In this document: in pieces, positions 12,115 to 23,121 of the stretch
Position numbering within the stretch: position 1 is the first letter of the stretch
Layout of the letters: each line of letters opens with the position of its first letter
Assembly (NCBI GenBank): GCA_010093485.1
Contig: MU001495.1
Span: 1,569,470 to 1,633,469 of the forward strand
Length of the DNA stretch: 64,000 bases
Direction: 5' to 3'
Source: Karstenula rhodostoma CBS 690.94
Lineage: Eukaryota; Ascomycota; Dothideomycetes; Pleosporales; Didymosphaeriaceae
Made by a program: the position numbers and the translations under genes
The notes under the pieces: model-generated
The model's database searches: none
Told to the model about the DNA's origin: nothing
The model's input: the letters and a program-made list of their open reading frames with translations, nothing else

Positions 12115-13214
12115 TCAGCTAGGGAGCGGGGGTCCTGAACGAAGGCCGGTCCGGGCGAACAAACGACAACTACGGCGGGCGCGAGGGCAGCGAAGAGAAA
12201 ACAAAGCACGGACTTGGTGCAGACGGAAGCGATTAAAGACGTCGCTGCCGCTGCAAGGTCACCGGCGAAGGGAGAGACGTGGGTAAAGGTGAAGGAGTGT
12301 AGGTGGTCGGTTGGTTGCTTGGCCGGGTGCGACGCGCAGGGCAGGGGCAGCCGACACCGCGGTTGCTGGAGGAGCACTGGAACGCGTCGCTGTCACACGA
12401 AGACGGACGACTGGAACCGCGTCCCCCGCAGCGCGTAAGCAGGCAAGGAGAGAAAGGAACGGCAAAGGGCAAGGCAAAGGCAGAGCAGCGGCAGAATCAG
12501 CGCGGAACGGGTGTTGTTTTGCATGGACGAGATGAGCGTCTGTGCGGGATGGGCAAGGTCCAGCTGCTCCACCAAAACAGCCCGCCGACGCAGCATCAAT
12601 TGGCTCTCGGCGATTTGCATGCGCGCTCCATGGCTGAGCTATTCGCGGGGTGCTACGCCATACGCCTGTTCGACGCGCTTGGGAGGGATGGCTTCCCGTC
12701 TGCGCTGCTATTATTGGGCGTGGCGTTCTGCTCAACAAACAAGTCTATACACAAACCACACAAGCAACCTGGAAAGGGGCCGCCACGCCTCCATCCTGGC
12801 CAGGTGTCAACAAAGCGAGCAACACTACCTGCCTGGCCGCTGTTGTCCGGGCCGAGACACGTCAACACCACTGACAGGCGTCTCCCAATTCTGCCATGGT
12901 TCGGGAAGGTGTCGAGTAACAATCCTCGGCTGCCGGACGGCCGGGCATCTTGATCACGCTGCCAGACGGGACTCAGTTATACAATCTCCCATAGACGCTC
13001 TGCAGCGCGCAAGCACACGCCCAACTGCCACATACACGGGAATCTTGAATACCAACGGCAGGGCGGCAGATCGGCGTAGCGGAGAAGAGCTGACGCCACG
13101 TTTGATCACGTGATCAGCTTCGTCAGCCACAGCGTGGCTCGAACTTTCCATGCTCGCGACGAACTTCCACCACTACTTGAAGTTGCGCAACTCCTTTCCA
13201 ACACTCACCACGCC
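12115..13214. promoter_or_regulatory. Divergent promoter region ApsA-like / CWC24
   Basis: About 1.1 kb between two divergent genes. It contains a 14-base perfect palindrome with a CACGTG core at 13103-13116, about 100 bases before the CWC24 start. The open frames in this G+C-rich stretch lack recognisable domains. Confidence 0.5.
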
Positions 13215-14156
13215 ATGGCAGACACAGAAGTACCCGTCGTCAAGTTCAAAAAGCGAGGGCCAAAAGCAGCACCACGAAAAGCCGCGCCCCCACCGTCGCG
13301 ATCAGACTCGGATTCATCAGGTTCAGATGGCGAAGGCGACGACGGCCGCGTCGTGAAGAGGCGGAAGGTCAACGACCATGCTCTAAAGGCCTCGACAGCA
13401 GACCAACACATACCCAAAACTGCACTCGAAGGAACAACGAAATACGAAGCCAACCGTGCCGCTGTAATAGAAGCAAACGACGACGCCACCAAAGCGTCCA
13501 ACTGGTACGAGAACGACAACGCAAACGATGCGCTCAGCTCCAAGAACCTCCTCGGCAGCACACGATTGCTTGCGAAACCCCAGTCCTTGATCGAGAAAGA
13601 TGCGAATGCGCCCGAGCGCAAAGTCGGACCGCAGAAGTCGTCGTCAAACGTCCGCACTATCACCATGGTCGATTACACACCGGACGTGTGTAAGGATTAC
13701 AAGCAAACGGGGTTTTGCGGCTTCGGCGACGGCTGCAAGTTCCTGCACGCTCGTGAGGATTATGCAGCAGGATGGAAGCTGGACAAGGAATGGGAAACGT
13801 CAAACAAGGGCAAAAAGCCCGGTGGAACTGTCGTGGCGTCGGCGAATCGCGACGGGAAGAAAGATGAAGACGGAATTGATCTGTCAATGTTGGAAAAGAT
13901 ACCGTTCGCCTGCATCATCTGCAAGCAGCCGTACAAGAGCCCTATCATTACGAAATGTGGGCATTACTTCTGCGAAGCGTGCGCGCTGAAGCGCTATCGC
14001 AAGGACCCCACTTGTGCAAACTGCAGTGCAAAGACGTACGGTGTTTTTAACGGAGCGAAGAATCTACAGAAGTTGCTTGCTAAGAAGCAGGAATGGGAGG
14101 ACAAAAAGAAGGCAGAGGCAGAGGCAGCAGAAGCGGAGAAGGGCGAAGGTGGCTGA
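13215..14156 (+). CDS. CWC24: Pre-mRNA-splicing factor CWC24 (CCCH + RING; RNF113A homologue)
   Basis: Spliceosome factor that binds the 5' splice site around activation; human homologue RNF113A. The frame encodes 313 residues without introns. The start at 13215 has a good context (cgccATGg), and upstream in-frame codons do not resemble the family. A basic, Ser/Asp-rich N-terminus (KFKKRGPKAAPRKAAPP; DSDSSGSDGEGDD) is followed by a CCCH zinc finger at about 158-182 (VCKDYKQTGFC, GFGDGCKFLH). A C3HC4 RING finger follows at about 232-270 (CIICKQPY, CGHYFCEAC, CANC). The tail is a charged Lys/Glu/Ala helix. The domain order CCCH then RING is diagnostic. Any ubiquitin ligase activity is inferred from the RING finger. 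Confidence 0.95.
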   Translation: MADTEVPVVKFKKRGPKAAPRKAAPPPSRSDSDSSGSDGEGDDGRVVKRRKVNDHALKASTADQHIPKTALEGTTKYEANRAAVIEANDDATKASNWYENDNANDALSSKNLLGSTRLLAKPQSLIEKDANAPERKVGPQKSSSNVRTITMVDYTPDVCKDYKQTGFCGFGDGCKFLHAREDYAAGWKLDKEWETSNKGKKPGGTVVASANRDGKKDEDGIDLSMLEKIPFACIICKQPYKSPIITKCGHYFCEACALKRYRKDPTCANCSAKTYGVFNGAKNLQKLLAKKQEWEDKKKAEAEAAEAEKGEGG

Positions 14157-15008
14157 AATGCCCAGGCAATGCGCGCGCATACCATTCTCGGAAGTAATAA
14201 GCAGCACTGCGATACCTGAGATAGCAAGAGAGGCTTGCGTATCCTCTCCAGCTCTATACATCCTGAAGTTTGACATCTGGTACCGAGCCCTCGAAAGTCA
14301 ATATTGAATTGACTGCGCTATTTAATGATATCAGGCCTGAAAAAGGCTCTGAAGGATGGCATGTTATTATATGGCTGCCAAGAGCTCGACTTTATGAGTC
14401 TACGAATGCAAAAGGAGGCTTTGATTAGTAGTGTTTGACTTCTCGTTCACTTATGCTCAACCCAACTTTAAACGTATTCTAAACATTTGACTATGCAAGA
14501 TGCAACAAAAAAAGACTGACTGAAGTCAAACTTCGGATGAGTCCTACGCGAGAGTGATAATTGGGCCAAAACACTGTTCCGTAAGCTCGTCACGCGAGTT
14601 CGCGTTGTTCGGTACGCGCGAACGTCATCCGCACACGAGTCATGCTATCGGTGCCAACTCCGCCTTCCTTCCGTGGACCATTCACACCTGCGACTCCCCC
14701 TTGTTTCAATCGTCAGCTGCATTTTGACCGCGTTCTGTACCTGACTTCACATCTTCCAATTGATATTTTGGCATTTGGTACGGCCTTAGTGCCCTTCGGC
14801 GGCCCCGCATTTGCTAGATAAATTTTGTGCCCTTGCCTATGGGGCATTGCCAGACCTCAACAAGTCGCATAGACTGCGGCCCAGCTTATTGTTGAATTAT
14901 TACCAGATCGCCAGTCCGCGATTTTGCACTTTACTCCGACTTCGAAAACTTGCTCCAGCATCCGATATAAGATTTCTAGACTATCAGTCTGTACGGCTTC
15001 TCCTCGCC
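14157..15008. other. Intergenic region CWC24 / 1391-residue gene
   Basis: 3' flank of CWC24 and promoter of the next gene. Nothing recognised. Confidence 0.5.
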
Positions 15009-18000
15009 ATGGCTGATCCTGCTATCTGCCGGGCTCGCCTGCTCTCGGACTTGTCTGGACAGACGCCGTGCGATAAAGAAGCGTCGTCTTCGGATGGCCG
15101 TCTTTGCGCTTTCCACTCTCGGCAATGCTTGGCGATGTATCGTGGTTACAAGAGGCGCAACGAGGAGCTTGATAGACTTGCCGAGAACCAGCCGCCTTAC
15201 CTTGCCAACAGCCGAACCTCCATTGTAGTGCAAGAGTTCAAGGACGTTGAAGATGAGGCCACTTTGCAAGGACTTCACGAGTATCTGTTCAACAAGTATG
15301 TCCTCCTCGACAGGGTCATCAAGGCTCGCAAGCTGCACCATAGCCACTTTTACGCCGTCGATATGGACTATGGCCATGAGAAGTACCTAACCAAGCTTCT
15401 CAATGACAAGCACGTCATGGCAAGGGCTTTGGAGCGCCTCGGTCAGCGCGGGGCCGAAGTCGTTCACAAGAAGGAGGAGTGGCTTGGTTGGGTCAAGAAT
15501 TGCCAAGAGGAGGAAGAAAGCCAGCGTGAGAACGAGAGCAAGAAGGTTAAGCTGGAGGCTCTGCTGCTCAAGCGCCACCAGAAAGAACTCCAACGTCAGA
15601 AACAGGAGGTAACAGCCAAGGAGCAAAAGGAACGCGAAGAAGCGTATCTGAATGGGGTACTCAAGCAGCGTCTGTCCGAAATGACCGAAGAGGAACAAGA
15701 TGACTGGGACCCAGTCCAGGACGTCTTCGGCTACGAGCGAGCTAACTACGTCGACCTGATCAAATTCTTCTTGATGCTTCGAGACCAGGATGTCTCTACT
15801 GCATCAGATGAGAAAGACAACCCTCTTCCCGCGGCTGCTACCAGCGTTCCCGAACCTGAAAAGGGAAAGCCCCTGTCTAAGAGCGCAAAGAAAAGAGCAA
15901 AGAAGGCCAACACGGAGCAGAAGAAACTCGAAAATCCTACGGGCCAGTCCTCTGATGACAAAGGACCAAAGACGATTGAAATGGAGACCAAGCGCCAAAT
16001 GCGAGAGAGGTTGTGTAAGCCTGTTAAGTATGAGCGATCCATGGGATTCTACATGGCATCACCTGAGGGACCCGCAGGTTTCCGCGCGGAAACAAAGCCT
16101 ATTCCCGAAAATGAGCTAGGCAAATTACTTGAAGAGGTCGCTGAGGTCAAGCATCTGCTCTTCTGTCGGCTCCTGCTGTCTCACGCAACTCTGCTACCAA
16201 TCGCCCTTCGATCAGACAGCATTGAAGATTTCCTGGCCGACCCCGACGTGACTCGAGAGCATTTGCGTGACTTATGCTTGAGGCTTGAGCGACCGGGCCT
16301 ACAAGATGTTCGCGATGCATGTGCTGATCTCGTTCGTGGGGAAGATGGAACAGCCGAGGAACCTGACGCGAACGGGTCGGAAGAAGACAATGAAGAGAAC
16401 AAGAAAGGCAAAATCCCAGATAAATACACTCTCAGGTTCCGCGACAAATCCCGTCTCCCTGAGAAGTACATGACAAAACGCGAGAAAGCTGCCAAGAGTG
16501 CCAAGATTGAGCAGAAGATGTTTGGCGGGGAAGAGAAAGATGCTATAGTAGAGTTTGATGATGACCCAGATGAGACTGGTTACGAACGCAAACAAACACG
16601 CATCAAGGTCTGCGGCCGAACCATGTACAACTACCCATCCGAGAAGGCCCTCCCCCGTGGTGGATGGTACCACTTCTCAGTCATTGCGAAGGACTCCAGT
16701 TTGTTTGATGCTATCGAGCTCTGTCGCAACTGGAATGAGTTCTTTGAGCTCAACATCCTCGCCATGCATCATTACTTTCCTGCGCCTAAGTGGACGAGGT
16801 TTGTGGGCGACATTATGCGCCAGCAGCTGCTTCAGCTCGGATTCATACCGTACTTTGTGAGCGATCATGCGGAAAAAGTCACTCACTACTTCCAAACGGG
16901 CTCTCGTGGCATGGGTACGCATCTTTGGAAACTATCCTGGCGGACACTGCTAACCTTTTCCTCTTTATCATAGCTCGCCGTTCTCATCAGTTCACAGAGA
17001 TGAGGAACTTCATCTGCGGTAATGTGAAAAGGGATGATCCCGTCAGCCGACGTTTTATTCAATATCTGTCCATGGAGACGTGGGAAATCCGCGCTCTCGT
17101 GCGTGACCGAAAGACAGGCAAGATCCTCGTTCGACCCCCAGAGGAGGAATTTTGGCTCCTCCGCGAGAAGGCTGGCTGGGGCCGTGCTAGCAAGAATGAG
17201 TTCGAAAACATCATCGAGATTGGTCCTGAGTTTTTTGAGACTGTGGAGAAATCTAGGAAATGGCATTTCGGCTTTGACGATTATTATGATGTCTACATAT
17301 GGGATACCGCGCCTGGCAGACCATACTTTGTACTGCAGCGCAGGGTTGAAGAGGTAAGCGAAGTTGGACTCAGATGTGATACTTCGCGAGCTTGGGCAAG
17401 CCGCGGCAAAACTCGATAAAGGAACTCGGTGGAGCGAAGTTGGACTTTACATGCATCGGCCCGTATAAGACGCAGCAAAAGCATCGGATGCTAACGGATA
17501 CAGATTTTGTCTCGTGCTATCCGCGTTAAGGATGTTAAGGACATGTTCAAAGTCTGCGCCCCGATCTTTGAAACAATTACCATGGAGAAAGAGACTTCAA
17601 GGGTGCGCTCAATCAAACCTGGCGAAGAGATCGAAAGCATGTGGGATCATATAACAGCCAATGCCCATGCGTTTAGGTACAATCCCAAGAACAAGAGCCC
17701 TCAGGGCTTAAAAGAAGGGGTCGATCAGACATTTGTCTACACTGAGGCCGACGAAATCGAAGACTCCATTCTCTTTCCTGAAGAGGGGACTGGTGAGATG
17801 AAGGACAACGTATTCCGAGAAAATCCTAGCTTGTTAGAGATGTTTGAGAAGAAGCCCACCATTGATATCCGACGCTTCGCGAGGGACCTTGATTCCGATG
17901 AAGAACTCTCGGAGACTGACAGTTTGGTTGATTCTGAGGACATGCAAACGGTGGATGACGATGGTGACGAGGCCTGGGAAACCGACGAAGATGAGATGGA

Positions 18001-19524
18001 CAAGGAGTCTGACGGTGGCTTCAGTTACTCTTTCGCAAACACGGGTGATTTAGAGACTGCGATGGAGATCTTGGAGGACCGGTTCAAGTCCCAGACCATA
18101 TACACCAAAGGTCAGCTCCCAGCTGTCTTTCGATGTCAAGCAGGAACGCCGGGCTCTCTATGATGACCAGTGCTAACGCCGCTCAATCATCTAGGCGAAC
18201 CCGATTACTTTCTGTCTATCTTCAAAAGTCCAGCCTCTGCATACTACATACCTTCATCTATCAGGGCCCACCCTCCAGACCTGATGGCAACCATGCGTTT
18301 GAGCATGAGGCGACTCAAAGAATATTGCTCTGATGAGGAGTCCATCGAAGCGGATTTCATGGGCATGCTCGACCGCGAAAAATCAAAGGTTAGATAGAAC
18401 AGAAGCTTATGGCATTTAGACTAACCAGCTGCAAGGTGTTCAAACACAGCTGGCACCAAGGCGATCTATCGCACAATGCCATGAGAAAGGAGATCCACTG
18501 GCGAGTGATGGCTTCCGTTATGGACGACATTGTCATGACCAGTCTCAATTCCGGGCCTTTCGAGCTCTGCAAGTTCATGGACATGGCGCCTCTCTTCACC
18601 CAGGAGCGACGGATCGTCGACGACGCCTTCAACTCCTACGCTGGGATCGCCCTCTTTTTCGACACACGAGTCTTTCTTGACTCAGAAAAGGGACAGGTGT
18701 TCAAAGATTCCAATCTCATCGACCAAGTCGAACGCGCAAAGCACATCCCCGACCGCCGAACACACAAAAGCAACAAGACCATGCCCAGGTCTTTCTGGGA
18801 GGAATGGGACCGCCTCCGCAAGGACAACAACCGCGAAGACGACGATGAAATCTACGACATCATGCCCCTCGAATGGCGCAAGGCCATGCGCCCTGCAATC
18901 GTACGCCTCTTCAAAGCTGGCATCATCCAAAACTCCTACGCCGCCGGCGCGGATGGCTATGCAATCGCAGCCGCCGAGCCAGGCCGCCCCTTCGACCTCT
19001 ACATCGACTGGCGCATGAATATGCCCCGCGCACAAGTCCTCTCACACCTCGTGGACCCCACTCCCTTCGACCGCGTCTACCTCCTCGATAAGGCCCGCAA
19101 GTTCAAGGACAAACATCGCTTCGCGTGTTTTTCCGCGCTCCGCATGTGGTCCGCGCCGCACTTCTACCCGCTCATGCTAGGCATTGACAAGCGCGAAATG
19201 GTAGCCTTCCTCGACGACCGCGAGCGCCTCTGGGAATTCAAGTTCATCCCCAAGGACATGCCGTACAGCGAGTGGAGCGTGCACCAGCAGCTGAGTCTGC
19301 GACTCGAGCCGTATCGCAAGATGCTGAAGAAGGAACAGGTGATCGTGGCGCGCGACTTGGTTCTGGTGATGGGGGAGGATAGGAAGGATTGTAGGCGGCT
19401 GAGCGAGGGCGTTACGTGGGCGGTTACGACGCGGCCGTGGAGACTGGAGATTGACTTCTGGAGGAGCTTTGTCGGGGTGGACTTGGAGTTTTTGGAGGGG
19501 TTGGATGGGAAGTGGTTGGAGTAA
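15009..19524 (+). CDS. Large conserved fungal protein of unknown function (1391 residues)
   Basis: I do not recognise a characterised function. Exons join(15009..16914, 16974..17353, 17504..18110, 18195..18388, 18436..19524) keep one frame throughout. The start at 15009 has the context cgccATGg. The N-terminus has a Cys/His cluster (C at about 7, 20 and 32; HSRQC at 34-38) that could bind a metal. It is followed by a long Lys/Glu coiled coil (about 180-300), basic and acidic linkers, and a folded C-terminal half rich in aromatic residues (FKHSWHQGDLSH, FELCKFMDMAPLF, WSAPHFYPLMLGID). The third exon encodes a strongly acidic segment (TVDDDGDEAWETDEDEMD). Intron 2 is 150 bases, twice the usual size, because it contains a short mobile element (17371-17432). 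The donor of intron 4 (GTTAGA) is atypical. Similar fungal proteins have been given a transporter name by automatic annotation, but I see no membrane helices supporting that. Confidence 0.8.
17371..17432 (-). mobile_element. Short interspersed element, copy 1, inside an intron
   Basis: A 62-base insert lies between two perfect 14-base direct repeats, agcgaagttggact at 17357-17370 and 17433-17446. Its core at 17382-17411 matches copies at 59094-59123 (27/30) and 60630-60659 (25/30). Removing the insert and one repeat leaves an intron of 74 bases, normal for this genome. No coding capacity. The direct repeats are read as a target-site duplication. Strand is arbitrary. Confidence 0.65.
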
Positions 19525-20303
19525 GAGGGGGAAGGGGCGATTATAGGGGTTAGTGCTAGATTAAGGCATTAAGACATTAAGACATTAAGTAAGAACTAGA
19601 CAAGGAGTTGGATTATGCTCCAATCACGCGTGCATTTCTCTGCCAGACTGATTTATGATGTGTAGTTCACGCTGTAAAGCGACATGTTCAGGCTACGGCT
19701 CAAGTGCAAACCGGGTGTCAAATTTGGATGATGGGGCAAAGGGTGTACTGTGCGGCAACACAGGATACTATACTAAGGCTTGGTTCGATTGACAGTTCCT
19801 CGCTGTAGCGGTACGGCGGTGTAGTCGCGCTGTAGTCCTAATAGCTGTACACTTTTGAACTCCGTCTTTCGCAAGACACCGGGTAAAAAAGGTTGTGCGA
19901 AGGTGTCAAGGCGTGAAGATGTGACTGTGGCAAAGTGTGGGTGAAGTCTTGTGCAGCACACGTTTCCACTTTATCAACTTCACACCTTCGCACCTTCGCA
20001 CATTTTTCAACCCAGCGTCTTGCGAGGTTATCGGCCGTGGTTAGCGGGTTTGAGTTTGAGTTTAGACGGCGATTTCTGGGGCACGCTTTTACTGAGAAAT
20101 GTATAATGTGATGAAGTTTGCTGTGCTGTTCCATTCATTGGGATTAGTCGTTGAACAGGGCCGTATATACAAACCGTCATAATACATTATGTTACCAGAG
20201 TCATTCAAAAGACTTCGCGCTGCTGCAATCATAGAGACGAAAACCATACCATGGACAGCGGCGGCGTCCAGACCATCCCGCTCCATTTCCCCAACCAACA
20301 TGT
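19525..20303. other. Convergent intergenic region
   Basis: 3' flanks of two converging genes. It holds a short direct repeat run (aagacatt, 19567-19585) and cttcgcac repeats (about 19984-20001). No gene seen. Confidence 0.5.
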
Positions 20304-21461
20304 CTAATACTCCTTGACATAAATCTGCTTAACCTGATTCACCACGCGATCCAGCAAACTCACCATCTCATCCGCCACAAAGCCCGGCGCATCGACCTGC
20401 ACAAAATGGCCGCTCCCCACCGCCACCAGCGGCCCAATCGCCTTCCCCCCGTCCGTGATGCGCGTCAGCCCCTCGTTGTATTTCTGCCACAGCGGATTCA
20501 CATAGGTCATGGTCAGCAGCTTCGGCACCTTCATGACGCCCTGCTCCGCCTGATCCGCGAACGTCTCCCAGTCGTGGCCCACGACTGTCATGTACGGCCC
20601 CTCGCCGTGGTACCCCTCGAGCCTCGGGCTGTCGGCGTGCGGCAGCAGCGTCGCGAGGTTGCGCCGCGACAGGCCCTCGCGGCTGGGGACGTCCGGGTGG
20701 AACATGTTGGCCATGTTTCCGCGGGCGGCGCGCACGTCGCTAGCCCGCGTGCCTGGCGGCAGCACGTTGGGGTCGAAACTCGGGGCGTCAGGGTCCGGCC
20801 AGATGGACACGAAGTCCGTGTTCGCAATCACGCTGTCGAGGAAGAGTAGGCCCAGCACGGTCCCGGGATACGTCTGCGCGAAGAGCCGCGCCAGGGCGCA
20901 TCCGATGCTGTTGCACACGAAGATGAGACTCGGGAACTCTGTCGGGTTGGAGATGTCGAGGTGCTCTTTCCATATCTGGAGGGTGAATTGGCGCAGGCTG
21001 CGCACGACGCTCATGGCGTCGTGGCCGTGGGAGGGGCCGTCCTCGGTGGGGTCGTCTGGGTCGCGGTCGCTGTCGCCTTGGCCGTAGCGGTCGTAGGTTA
21101 GGAGCGCGGGATAGGGGAGGCGGTTTGTGATTCTTTTCTCTAGGAACTTCTGCAGGGCTGGTTCCCACGCGGCACGGGGTTGCACCATGCCGTTTAAAAA
21201 GACGACGAGGGACTTGGAGAAGGGGTTTGGGCGGTGCGGCTTGGAGGGGGACGCCGGGTAGTAGGTATATGCTATTCTTGCTCCGGGCTTGCCGTCGAGT
21301 ATGCAGGAGGAGATCTCGGGGTCGGGGTAGGGCGGCAGATCTTCTTCTGAGGACTGGTGTGATGGGTTGTGGTCGTGTGGTAGGTGGTGGTTTCTGTGTT
21401 CCTGGTTCATCGTGGCCTCCAACGTCCCCAGCTCTTTCATGACGGAGTGTTTTCGTGCCAT
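20304..21461 (-). CDS. Alpha/beta-hydrolase fold protein
   Basis: Predicted serine hydrolase of 385 residues without introns; the substrate is unknown. The fold markers are an early strand with the oxyanion region (SLVVFLNGMVQP, about 84-95), the motif YDRYGQGDSD (123-132), a nucleophile elbow FVCNSIGCALARLF with Ser185 after strand 5, an acid candidate Asp209 (LLFLDS), and the C-terminal His352 in GSGHFVQVDAPGF. The elbow has Cys183 where the Gly of G-x-S-x-G is usual. There is no signal peptide, and the first 45 residues are polar and His-rich (NHHLPHDHNPSHQ), so it is probably intracellular. Met8 and Met18 are alternative starts. It is divergent from the next gene. Confidence 0.85.
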   Translation of the reverse strand: MARKHSVMKELGTLEATMNQEHRNHHLPHDHNPSHQSSEEDLPPYPDPEISSCILDGKPGARIAYTYYPASPSKPHRPNPFSKSLVVFLNGMVQPRAAWEPALQKFLEKRITNRLPYPALLTYDRYGQGDSDRDPDDPTEDGPSHGHDAMSVVRSLRQFTLQIWKEHLDISNPTEFPSLIFVCNSIGCALARLFAQTYPGTVLGLLFLDSVIANTDFVSIWPDPDAPSFDPNVLPPGTRASDVRAARGNMANMFHPDVPSREGLSRRNLATLLPHADSPRLEGYHGEGPYMTVVGHDWETFADQAEQGVMKVPKLLTMTYVNPLWQKYNEGLTRITDGGKAIGPLVAVGSGHFVQVDAPGFVADEMVSLLDRVVNQVKQIYVKEY

Positions 21462-22332
21462 GGCTCACATAGGGGATGGTTGTAGCAGGTTCCAGCTCTG
21501 ATATGGCTCCGATCGGCGGTTGGAGAACTCTGAGGTTGGCGTCGAGTCATCCAAATATAGACTAGGCACTCAAGCGCGCTTCATGGATGTGCGCGACCAA
21601 CGGCATGGCGGGGGCGATTCTTTGTAAACACGCGGGAATAGCCAATGGGAAGCGGAAGATGATCAAGCAGGCCTCAGACTTGGATATGTTCTGCCACTTC
21701 AGACTGCAGCGTGCAGAGGCACCCGTCGATGCAGGCTGGATCGAGCCTAGCGGTTCCCCGCGCTGCGACTAATCCGTTCACGACGTGCCAAGGCTCGCAA
21801 CAGGCCGAAGACCATTCACAGGCAGCGGAGACGCAGGCGCGCCGATAAGCCAAAACGCGAGCGGACGCCCACGTGTCTTGCAGCTGTCGTGGCATGCCAA
21901 CGTATCCCCATGCGGCAGTGCCAGCGGGGCGGCGGCGGCGGCGGCGATCAGGCACACACGATGCAGGCCCAACATGACGTCGCGCGTGAGGATCGTGGAC
22001 GCTGCTTCCATTTCAATTCACTCTGCCGTGACACGCCATGCCGCTAACATCTGGTGAGGCCTCGATAGCGCTCCACGTCCCAACACCCGCAGCCCCATTG
22101 ATTGATTGATTCATTCATTCATTCATTCATCTCCGCTCGCCCTCGATCCGAGCTGTCACCTCAAGCCCACCGTCGCTCGCTCTGCCCACCATCTCAGCAC
22201 GCACATTCACCTGCATTGCGATCGCGCTCCCGCCCGCCGTCCCAATCACGGCATCCCGCATCGCAGTAGCTCACCCCCGTCCGCACAAGACCCCTCCTAG
22301 TGCCGGGTGGCGCGCCATCCAGCCGTCACTCA
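21462..22332. promoter_or_regulatory. Divergent intergenic region with ATTG/ATTC microsatellite
   Basis: 5' flanks of two divergent genes. A tetranucleotide run (attg then attc units) spans 22097-22130, probably in the leader of the downstream gene. Nothing else recognised. Confidence 0.5.
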
Positions 22333-23121
22333 ATGGCCCATTACGTCTCTCGCGGCTGCCAGACGGACATCCAGGGCCTCTGCCATGACCCGGCACCGCG
22401 CCCACAGCCTCTCGTGTCCCTGCAGCCTGCTAATAACAGCACCACTGCTAATAATATCACCGGCACGCCCACGCCCCCCGACGACATGGCCCTTGATAAG
22501 ACGCGGCTCCCTGCCCACGACGCGCCCGTCACATCCTCGCCAGCCCCATCATCGCACGCCCCCCAGACCGAGCAGCACAACTACACCACCAGCACCATGC
22601 AGCCCAGTATGCTCCTCAAGCGTAAGACGCGCCCCGCCCTCGTCGCCCGCATCTCCCTGCCAGGCACCGACATCCTCGACGAAGACCCCCGCTCGCCACC
22701 GCCTACTGAGGCCCTCATGTCACCGCTCCCCGCCGCAAACAGGCTGCACGCTGGCCACACGCCCATAATACCCCGCGCTCTGTCGCCCCTCCCGCCCAGC
22801 TCGGGCACGTCCTCCCCCGGCGGCGACGACCCTCTATCCGGCCCGCTGACCCTCCCCCCGCAGCCCGGTGACGGCGCAGAAGACACCATCCCGCTGCACG
22901 TGCTGGACGCGGAGCTCGAGAAGCTGCGGCTCGCCCAGGAACGCAGTGCAAGCGAGCGCAGCGACTCTGTGGAGCCCGATGATGCGCACGAGGACGACGC
23001 GGCCCCGCCTGCTGCGCGGACGGCGAAGGAGAACCGCAGGACGCCGACCGAGGACGTTGTCGATGGGGTCATTTTGAAGAAACCGAGGATGAACATGGGC
23101 GCGCCTTTGGGGCAGGCGTAA
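22333..23121 (+). CDS. Conserved low-complexity protein of unknown function (262 residues)
   Basis: Not recognised as a characterised family. The frame opens with MAHYVSRGCQTDIQGLC, is rich in Pro, Ser and Thr, and has two conserved-looking islands. One is basic, LLKRKTRPALVARISLPGTD (about 93-112); the other is helical, PLHVLDAELEKLRLAQERS (about 188-206). It ends in GVILKKPRMNMGAPLGQA. The basic tracts could be nuclear localisation signals. A start at 22333 was preferred because the upstream part of the frame begins only with a GTG. No intron is needed. Codon composition is strongly G+C-biased. It is likely intrinsically disordered; any role in regulation would be a guess. Confidence 0.65.
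   Translation: MAHYVSRGCQTDIQGLCHDPAPRPQPLVSLQPANNSTTANNITGTPTPPDDMALDKTRLPAHDAPVTSSPAPSSHAPQTEQHNYTTSTMQPSMLLKRKTRPALVARISLPGTDILDEDPRSPPPTEALMSPLPAANRLHAGHTPIIPRALSPLPPSSGTSSPGGDDPLSGPLTLPPQPGDGAEDTIPLHVLDAELEKLRLAQERSASERSDSVEPDDAHEDDAAPPAARTAKENRRTPTEDVVDGVILKKPRMNMGAPLGQA

Noticed and set aside
12303..12953. Open frame of 216 codons in the ApsA-like/CWC24 promoter region
   Set aside because: No domain, no conserved start, low-complexity G+C-rich composition, and two real divergent genes need this space as promoter.
16915..16973. Alternative ending of the 1391-residue protein at the first stop after 16914
   Set aside because: The 59-base segment has full intron signals and the downstream exons continue in frame for about 750 more residues.
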